A stretch of 64,000 bases of DNA from Ulva prolifera. Lineage: Eukaryota; Chlorophyta; Ulvophyceae; Ulvales; Ulvaceae. Position 1 is the first letter of the stretch. The number at the start of each line of letters is the position of its first letter. Where the stretch lies: positions 3,476,999 through 3,540,998 of the forward strand of contig CM041197.1 of assembly GCA_023078555.1 (NCBI GenBank), in the 5' to 3' direction. The position numbers and the translations under genes were made by a program. The notes beneath the pieces were generated by a model, which was not told where the DNA came from, ran no database searches, and saw only the letters and a list, made by a program, of their open reading frames with translations. Positions 54,923 to 64,000 of this stretch are shown here, in pieces.

Positions 54923-57643
54923 CGTACGAATCCTTGCCACGGCGTGATGACTGCACGCTCAACTGGGTCAACCTTGCAACTCTGGGTGTTGACAAGGACA
55001 GGCTGAGGCCCTTGACCGCTTGCTGGGCACTTCTGGCGCCACGGGGCGGCACCGCAGGCTGACTGCAGCCACGGCGTCGGCCATATCTCGAGATACCGCG
55101 GCCTCTACCGGTCAGTCCCACAGTCGGTCACGCGGAAGTCACGATACAGTTGCAGTTGACCACGCATGCATGCATGCCAGCGGCATGCCGAATGCGCATG
55201 AACAGGCGCGTGAAGCCGGGCGCTCCGGATCCGGTGTGCCAGTGTATATATAGCGAATGAGCTCTTGCTGCCACATGAAAACTCCACATTCGGCGGATAT
55301 TGACTTGATTCTACGTTTGGTCTGACATTGACCTCGTTAGCGCGGGCGTGCACCATCTTGGTCGGCCAGCGCAGCCTGAGGGGGGGACTCCTCACCCACA
55401 CATGTACAGCCGTGAACTAGCTAGCTAGCAGTACCAGTCTATAGCTAGGTCTTCACTGAGCCGCTGCACCTGCTCACCAGCCTAACAGCTTCCCTTAGCG
55501 GGACGTCGCAAGCTTCAGGCGGGCTACCTGCGCGCACTCTCTGGCTGCGTCAATGTCCGTCACCGCCTCCTGAGCTCATTTGGCGAAGCTTGGGCGCTGT
55601 GCACAGCCTAAAGACAGACGTCAAAGGCCGCGCTGAGCCTGCTTGACGCTGACTGAACCCCCAAGACGGTATTCAAGATAGTTATCCGAGCTATCAGAGT
55701 CGCTTTCAGAAGCACAGAGCGCGAGCAGGGTTGGCTGCCACTGCAACTGTTTGCGCTGCCGCGACCACGTCGACGCCACGTGGCGTGCAGTTGCCGGCTC
55801 GAATTCCCTGCGGCTGCTCGACCTGTACCACACCTGTCGACCTGTCGAAACTTCAGCTTCTGAACGATCGCGGCCAACTGACAGGTGTGCCTGATCATGC
55901 TGCTGCTGCACCCTGTGCAGTTCCACGTGGCCACGCCATGGGAACTACATGCAGCTGCAGCCTTGGAGAATGTATTACCGTGGCGTACGTGCGCGTGCGG
56001 CTTTCCAGCTATAGCATACGTCTGAGTTCATATCATTATGTGTATGGCGGCGTTGCGGTTGGATCCATCTCCGAAGATCGATCTCCAGGAGAGACCGTGC
56101 TACCCCAGTCCAATTTATGTTAAGAACCTTGAAATTGAAGGGGTTTCCAAGGAATCCACGCACATAGCGGCTACCTGCTTCGCAAAATAAAAAATATGAA
56201 GTATTCGCGAGCTCGCAAAGCGTTCGCGCAGACATCGCAGCGATGCGTTTCCCCAGCGCATGCTGTGCGAAAGTGCATATGCGGATTTGCGTCGCAACGC
56301 GTGCGTGATGGTGCTTCATGCTTTCGAACGCAGTCGACATCACAGTCGCATGCATGTAACGCTCCGGTGCTTTTGTAGCCATATGCATTGGCCCGGCGAC
56401 GCTTGTCTCGTCATTACTATTATAATACGGATGTGCTACATCACCAGTGTCAGTGTTGAAACAAACGAGAGTATCAGCGCCTTATTTTCATCTCTAAGGC
56501 ACAGGCGGTATATCGATAGTGTGTGGTGCTAGTACATGAATCATCTGGTGTGATAGACATCTGCGCGGCAATGAATTGATTTAACTACGTCAGTTGAACT
56601 GATCATGACGCGAGGCTAGGGATCTGTAGCCTGTCGTCATCAGACTCGCTGTGCGTGCATGCACGTGCGCACGTAGTATCTCTGTTGGGAGTGGCGCTGG
56701 TACCGGTGATCGTGTTTCTGTGGACTGCCCTGGCAGTGCTATCTGTCTCCCCGACTGTGTCAGCATACATCACACAGTATCTCAAGATCTTGTGGATATA
56801 ACGGTGTGTTTGGATCGTGGCGTGGCAGCATCTGTGCTCGCAAAAAATGCAACAAAATGCATTCCCCTGCCCTGTGCTGCTCATGACTGCCCTGTGCTGC
56901 TCATGACTGCAGTGTGGGCTGAAACCCTAAGTCCACATGCATGTGGGAAACATGAGCCAGACCCAGTGTTGCAACTTGAAAGTCAAGGCCGGAGACTCTC
57001 GGAGGCAGATAGTGCTGCAGGATCCGATACACATGCCCGGAAAAATGATGCAGATCTGGATCCAGTGTCGCCCAGCACCCCAGTATGATGCGCAGGCATG
57101 ATGCCCCGGTACCGGTTGCACAGTCCTGCGCATCGCAGCGTCCCCGCCAGGGACTGCCAGAAATCAACACCCACACAGCCAAACACTCATGAGTGATCAT
57201 CAGCGCATCGCTGTGCACGCATGTTGACCACCATTTGGACCTTGCGCACATCATCATGCAGCCAGTCCGATTGTTTCTCAGTTGGTGGCAGCAGTTCTGG
57301 CCCCCTGCAGGCCTCCACTACGCCTTGCCAGGGTTATGCTGCAGGTGCACACCGTGTGACAGTTGTGCCCGCAACTGTGTGTGTGGCCACCAGGGCCAAC
57401 ACGAGATCTGCAAGTGAGGCGCAGGGGGTCGTCTGCTGACCTAGGCCTGCAGAACTGACCTGCGCATGCATGCAGGTGTCCCAGCTCCTAGAAGACTCGC
57501 CGCCAGACTTGAAGCTGTCCAGGCACGCACAGGCTCGAACATTGATTCTCAGGCCATCCACCACCCAGGCCACAATCTCTCCATAGAACCCCAGAGGTAC
57601 TACAAGTAGCACGTGGCTCACCTTCCCGTAGATATATACACGC

Positions 57644-59035
57644 ATGTTTGTGCGGCAGGGCCTTCCCCCCTCACACCCCTCCACGGGCGCACCGTCGCCG
57701 TGGCCGACCCTGCTGCGTGCCGCCGCAGTGCTGGGCATGCTGTGCACGCAGCATGCACGCGCCGCGCGGACTGACGGTGGGCCCCCCTCCGCCACTGAGG
57801 CGGCCATGGACGTCGGCGGAGGGTCTAGTGTGCCTGCCAGCATCGCTGTGGCGCTGGAGCGTGATGCCCTGGAGGAGCTGCAGGGCAGGTACGCGTACGA
57901 CTACGCTGAGCTGGAGCAGGGGTCTGGTGCTGATGCGGAATACGCTGACAAGGATGACGCAGCCTGGTACGACGGCGCGAGCCGGTCTCTCCAGGCATGG
58001 CGTAGGAATCGCCGCCGCCAGAGGTGCGCTTTAATGGTGATCTGCTGCCGGGGACACGGGTACAGCATGAAAGATTAAGGCGTGAGGTCAGGCGTGCACC
58101 TGAATGTTATGCACATGGACTAGAGCCGCGGCTGCTACAGGGTTCTGGCGATGCCCCGCTGCCCAAGATGCCTCAAGTCAGGCATTGCCGCTGGGCAGTG
58201 CAAGCTGTACGGCCCTGGAGGCCTCCAGATCATTCCATGCCCGACCTCACGCAGCAGCCGCTACCGCCCCGGCAATGACGAGCCCGACGAGTACCCCATC
58301 GTCGACATCTGCGACCCCGTCATCCCACTGGGAGATCTCGCGTCCGATCAGGAGGCGTATGATGAGCACAAGTTCGGCGACCACTGGGACACCACCTACG
58401 GCGCAATCCCGCAGTGGGACCGCACCGGCGAGCGGCTGATCGTGCCGGGATCGGAGGTCCGAGACGCCGACGGTGACGTCATCAGCGTTCAGCATTTTGA
58501 CCAGGCCGGGGGGCCGCCGCACGAGCACAGCCACGCCGACCACGCTGACAGAGCCGGCGAGAGTTGGTACGACTACGACATGGTGCACATGTACCGCTAC
58601 CACCACGAGCTGTTCGACGAGTACTACCTTGCGGACCGCGGGTTCCGGCACCGCCGCGGGTGCCGGCACGGCGTCACGCGCACGTACGACACGCCGCTGC
58701 CGCCGCGAGACACGTCGCCCGACTACGACAACCCCAGGTTTGCTATTGGGAAAGACGATGACCACTGGGACAGCACGTATGGTGCGATCCCGTGGTGGGG
58801 GCGGTTCGGGTGGTGGGTGCAGACGCTGCGGCACAAGGTCCTCGACGCGAACGGGGTGGAGACAGGGGGCGTGTATCACTACGACGACGACGGGGGCTAC
58901 CACGTGTTCTACCCCGGCAGCGACGAAGACAACATGATCCACATGTATCAGGAGCACCACGACGTGTTTGACCACTACTACCTGGAGGACCGCGGCTTCA
59001 AGCACCGCGGCGGGCCCCACCACGCGGATAGATGA
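57644..59035 (+). CDS. Predicted secreted protein with a duplicated Asp/His/Tyr/Trp-rich domain, unknown family
   Basis: Two exons, 57644-58023 and 58141-59035 (424 residues), join in phase 2 with donor GTGCGC and acceptor GCTACAG; both boundaries agree in frame. The N-terminus has a signal-peptide-like core (LLRAAAVLGMLCTQHARA, about residues 23-40). An acidic segment with YAYDYAELEQ follows. Exon 2 starts with CPRCLKSGIAAGQC, a possible zinc-binding or disulfide cluster. Then come two copies of a roughly 95-residue domain. Copy 1 has DHWDTTYGAIPQW, DMVHMYRYHHELFDEYYLAD and RGFRHRRG. Copy 2 has DHWDSTYGAIPWW, NMIHMYQEHHDVFDHYYLED and RGFKHRGG. The His/Asp density suggests metal or glycan binding, but this is speculation. 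The ATG follows a TATA-like ATATATAC by a few bases; an earlier start is possible. I know no matching family. Confidence 0.75.
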
Positions 59036-62000
59036 CTCGGAGCTTGAGCAGAGTACTCTACTAGTACTCTACTAGTGTGCATGCACGGCCGCTCGCGCCC
59101 AACATGTTATTGTCTTGGTGCCAGACCTGTTTCTAGGGGGACTTGGTGCGGTGTTTGTTGCGGATTCCTGCTCACGATCGAGGAAGAATGATCCGCCCCT
59201 CTGTGTGAGATGCCACAGTTTGTGTGATGCCCTAGTGGTCCTTGACATAGAGCCATATGTTTAAGTAGGTGGTAAACTGCCTGCACTGGAAAATGCTGAC
59301 CTGCTCATATATAGTCCTATAGTCCTGCCGCCCGAAGCCCAGACATGTTACGGGTAGACTCCGAGTCCTTAAGTAGTCCTTAATTAGTGTGTTGACTCCG
59401 AGTGCTTAATAAGTGTGTTATGTTGATGCGGTGATGCCAACACAGTTGTTCGTGTGTACATCTTAACAGAGGCTGCAGCCATGCAATATTGAGTAACGTT
59501 CACGGTTATAACCACTACATACCAAGCTTGAGAGGCTGCAGCCATTAATGGCCAGCAGAGGGTTAGTGCAGCGTGCCAGAAGCGTCTGCCACGTGGTCAT
59601 GCGTACCGTGACGTATACGTTATTCGACATGTACATGCGTGCGTCGTGTTGCTGTGTGTGCGTGTGACGAGGACATACTCGGAGCGGCCGGTAGCACGTG
59701 CACCGCCAGGACACCGCACAAACAAACCAGAGCCACCGATCGCAGGAGACGCCGACCCACGCCACATTAGACCACGGCTTCGGAGGACGGCAAGATTGCT
59801 CAACACACATGCGAGCCATGCATCTACATACGCATGCTCACACGCACTCACTCATCCACCTACTGGCATGAACCTGACCTCTTGCAGCTCACTGGCCATC
59901 CGGCTTGAGCGGCGGGCCGCCGCATCCCCGCCATCCCCTTGCTCGCCAGCCGTCGGACGCAGGCACGGCTTCTTTGCCGCCCGCCGTGGGCCGGTTGTGC
60001 TGTCGCCTCCTCCGCACGCTCGAGCATGCCAGCCACAGCCCATGCAGATGTGTGCCGCGGCGTGCTTTTGGCCAGGAGGGCTGACGGATGACGGCGCTGC
60101 TGTGCTGCTATGCCGCTCGGGGCTGCTCTGATCAGACGTGGGTATGGAGTTAGGGACGGCTGCGGACGGGGGAGTGAGTTGGGGTCAAGAGACTAGGGCC
60201 CTGGAGGCTAGGGCCCGGGGTGGGGGGGGGGGGGGGCACCGCGGGGGCCACCGCGGAGGGGGGCCACCGCGGCAACTTGCGCGCGTTGGACCGGCGACTG
60301 CCGCGCTGCCATTTTGTTTTTTTTTGCGTGGTGGACTGGGGCTAGCCGCAGCTGCGGCTGATTGGGGCTGGCGAGCCGGCGGGTGCGCGGGTGAGGCGCG
60401 TGGTTGTGCTGGCGTGTGTTGGGTGGCTGTCTGTCATGCTGTGGTTGGGCGCCGTGTTTGGGTTCGTGGGTGGTCATCTCTTGCGGCGCATGCATTGGGG
60501 TGTTGGCTTGCCCGTTGCCCTGGCAGTGCTACCGGCCACTCCGGCCTTCACCTTGTACCTCGCCCATGCACGCACACCCCCAGCTGCAGATCACTCCCAC
60601 AACCCACACGTCCCAATGGCCCGCAGCCCGGATCCGCGCGGGCGGCAGGGCAGACCTGTGCGTGGGCTTCACAGATCTGCAGCGCCACCTCGATGCGACA
60701 ACTCAGGTGGCATCAGTCATGTCTAACACCGGAGCCTCACAGGACAGAGCTGGGCCGCCTTGCGCACACTTGCCCTCTGCGCCGCCCTCTGCTCACCTTC
60801 CCTATGCAGCCAGCCTGCGGACTTCCTGCGAGCAGACGTCAACACCGTCTCACACACACAGCTCTCCACCTCGAGATCAGACTGACCAGGCTTCGAGTCC
60901 GCCAGCAGTGCGCGCATGCATGCACCGCACTACGCTGGTGGTGATATCATGATCACTCACTATCTCTCCATTATGCAACGCGGCGGGCTGCCGAGGCCAC
61001 TTCTTTACAGCCCCACCACTGATACAGATAGCGCACCGGGACCGGCCAAGGGCCTCGAGATCGACTGCATCGCGCATGCTCTACTAATAGTACAGGGCTA
61101 GCCGTCCGCCTCCTGCAGTGCAGCCCGCGGCACACTGTCCCTTCTTGTACCATGCAGCAGTGCAAACGCTGATTCCCCAGCAGCGCAGCTAGACTGCTGG
61201 GAGAAAGCGCCTACGATGGCGTGATCCGGTCATATGTTATGCAATCATCATATATTATGCAATTACCGCATCAGGCATACATACTGCACATGCATTGCGA
61301 TTCGAACACGGCATGCTCAGGGAGTTGTCGCCTGCTGAACGATGGCACTACGCGGCTAGCCCACCGGGCGAGCGTAGGGGCGCGGGGTGGCGGGGCGGCG
61401 GGGGGCGGGCGGGGTGTCGGGACACCGACCTCTGTGCTATGGTTGCCGTAGCCTCGACGGGCCCGTCGACGGGGGCGGGGTGTTGGGGCTGCGGAGGTGG
61501 CATGTGGGGCTCAGGTGTTGAGGTGGTGGGAGCGCGCGGCACTTAGACAGCAGCAATAGGTCTTCTGCGTGTGCTTTGTGTGTGTTGTAGGTAGTTGTGA
61601 ACGTGTTTTTGCTGCGAGAGGCCAGATGGCCGAGGGTGTTGGTACGGGTGTGCATGCTTCGGACCTTGAAGCCAGCGTGAGTGCATGTTTGTGGGTCCCT
61701 TGCAGCAGGAGGAGGGTCTGGGTCTACAAGTGCAACCTTCATTCGTAGCAACTTGTGTTCTTCTGTGTTTAGATGACATGTGTCTACGTGAAGAGCGCAG
61801 AGAATGCAGGCCTGAGCGTGCATGCCTCAAGCACCGCTGCTACTGGTGTGACATAGAGTTGTTTGCCGCTATTCCATCGTCCCCTGCTGCGATTGGTGCG
61901 CATGCTTTGCTATGACAAGGCCGGCGCCAATTGTGCTACCGAGGCCACTGGCCAGATCTCTGTTGGCAGGGGCTGCAGCAGGATGTGGTGAACCACTGGT

Positions 62001-63195
62001 GATAAACAGATTGAATGCGCTGTCACGGAGCGGCTCAGTGAAATAGCGGATTGTGGCCGTCGGCAGACCGCGCATGCTTGTGCGATGCAGCAAAAAGTGC
62101 AGTCGAGAGCTTGCTTGTCACTCGTCGAGAGCTTGTGCAGCTGTGTGCGCAGCGGTAGTGTTACAACGACAACAGCGACGGTACATGCCGCTGGAATAGC
62201 AACGCAGCTTGTTACCTCTCCTTCTATATGTCTGCAGCAGCAACGTCCCTGTATTGAGCGAATAAATGATCATGATGATGAGTTGCAATTGGCGTGCTCG
62301 GTAGCTGGTACGCTGGCACAGCGACGTCATGCTGTTGTGCAAGCAACCGAGCAGAGCAGACGGCACATTCCAATGCGGAGGAATGAGCCTCGTTGCCTCT
62401 CCATCTCTGCGAATGTATTGTCGGTGAAGCGGTGCACAGCAAAGGAGAGCTGCCAGGCATGGCGGGAAATACAGAGCGGTTGCATCATTGACAGCTCCGG
62501 GCGGAATAGACAATTATGACGATCCTTGATGCAGCATTGCCATACAATTGACAGGGCCGCACACAGCAGAAGCGTGCTTTGTGCCTACATTCCCCGACCA
62601 TCAGTCCGCAGGTAGCTGGCAATCGAACTTCATCAGGGCCAGACCAGGGCAGGAAGACCCAGCATTCACAGCTATTTGAGAGTATCAATCCTCTGCGAAC
62701 AGAAACGTCAGCACTGCATGCGCGGTCGGATTCGCACACAGCAGGCAGTGCCAGGCACTCAACATGGCTCACAGCGCGCACAGACGAGCATCTTCGACTG
62801 AGGAATAGAGGATTCAGCTAGGAATCTGATATACGTATGCAGCGGGAGCGCCATTTGTGTACTGAAGCCTCTCGGCAGCTACATGTGCAGCAGCAAAGTT
62901 TGTCGGGTCGGCGAAAGCAGCCGTGCGTACGAATCCTAAGGCTGCTCGGCAGCCGGTACGCCGGGACATGAACGTCTCGCTGCGGCGCTGTCCTGCGGGG
63001 ACAGCACGCTGAAGCATGCAACAAATTCAATCGTATGCCTGTTTCCGGCCGTGTCGCTACATGCAGCTCGCAACAGCTGTCGCGCGCAGCTGTCAGATCG
63101 ACCTGATCGGTGCCGGAGCACGATGCCGGAACCATGCCGGAACCATGCACGCGGTCGACGTGGCGCCAGGGGGCGATCGCCACACAAAAAACGCA

Positions 63196-63232
63196 GTGTT
63201 TGTTTTCTCCCGTTCACTCTTTTTTAAAAATG
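63196..63232 (+). mobile_element. 37-bp retroposon tail, TTGTAA family B
   Basis: The insert GTGTTTGTTTTCTCCCGTTC then ACTCTTTTTTAAAAATG is flanked by a perfect 11-bp direct repeat CAAAAAACGCA (63185-63195 and 63233-63243). The terminal TTGTAA has become TTTTAA. Confidence 0.85.
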
Positions 63233-63510
63233 CAAAAAACGCATGGAATCGGTGGCCAGGGGGGCGATCCCACACGTGGGGAGGGGCGCGAGCCTCTAAG
63301 GCCCGAAAGGCAAAGGCCCGGTGGGCAGTCAGGTAGGCGAGTGCTTATTGGCTTGCCTGCCGCACATGGTAGCCCAGGATTGGAAAGGTATATTGCCCTT
63401 GCTTTATAGCCCTTACTGCCTCTAAAGGTAGCCATACAATATTGCATGCTGTACATATGTGCATTAAATGCATGTGTACAGTGATTTTACTATACTTCAG
63501 CAAATCTAAT

Positions 63511-64000
<490 letters not shown>

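Larger units (their letters stand above)
51800..57643. other. Long interval without a supported gene
   Basis: May contain the missing 5' exon of the membrane gene near 51.8-52.1 kb. It holds GGGCTCTACA-family sequence at 52695-52930 and 54850-54922 and a short AT-rich repeat at 53246-53321. I support no coding region. Confidence 0.35.

Noticed and set aside
58247-59023. A 258-codon minus-strand Val-rich frame
   Set aside because: Antisense of the duplicated-domain exon.

Overview
The window looks like nuclear DNA of a eukaryotic microalga, most probably a green alga (Chlorophyta). This is inference. It rests on intron-containing genes with short phase-matched introns (donors such as GTGCGC, GTGCAC and GTGAGC; acceptors ending GCAG), a tandem pair of octotricopeptide-repeat (OPR) plus RAP-domain genes of the kind algae use for organelle RNA control, GC-rich exons in lower-GC intergenic DNA, long (CA)n tracts and many TGCATGCA palindromes. 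I see no bacterial operons, rRNA, CRISPR array, or intact tRNA gene.

Genes left to right: an F-box/LRR-like gene and an LRR fragment, both minus strand, with several frame breaks (1.16-2.95 kb). An apparently intact OPR-RAP gene, minus strand (6.36-9.29 kb, homology continuing to about 9.95 kb), and its decayed duplicate (12.02-15.06 kb). A three-exon BTB-like/LRR gene, plus strand (22.5-27.0 kb). A gene with an acidic RNA-binding-scaffold-like domain and an Arg/Gly/Asp-rich tail, minus strand (31.3-32.8 kb). An armadillo-like gene, minus strand (about 40.1-42.5 kb). Two related multi-membrane-segment genes of no family I recognise, both minus strand (44.0-46.8 and 50.4-51.7 kb). A two-exon gene for a predicted secreted protein with a duplicated Asp/His/Tyr/Trp-rich domain, plus strand (57.6-59.0 kb). 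About two thirds of the window has no gene I can support.

The most striking content is in the repeats. Two families of very short insertions (28-70 bp, longest 288 bp) share a fixed 3' terminus ending TTGTAA (or a close variant), have variable 5' ends, and in most cases are flanked by 8-21 bp direct repeats. This is the signature of 5'-truncated, target-primed retroposition, with fragments far shorter than usual. Copies in the OPR duplicate can be compared with empty sites in the intact paralogue. A 102-bp hAT-type MITE is present twice with 8-bp target duplications; one copy interrupts an OPR exon. Further repeats are a second TIR-like family, a candidate tRNA-derived SINE family, minisatellites, long hairpins including a perfect 61-bp palindrome, homopolymers of 24-29 bp, and two (CA)n tracts, one running off the right end.

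The genes do not form one pathway. The OPR-RAP pair fits organelle RNA metabolism, the acidic-domain protein fits nuclear or cytoplasmic RNA binding, and the BTB/LRR and F-box/LRR genes fit ubiquitin-ligase adaptors. The membrane pair and the secreted duplicated-domain protein are the best candidates for undescribed protein families.
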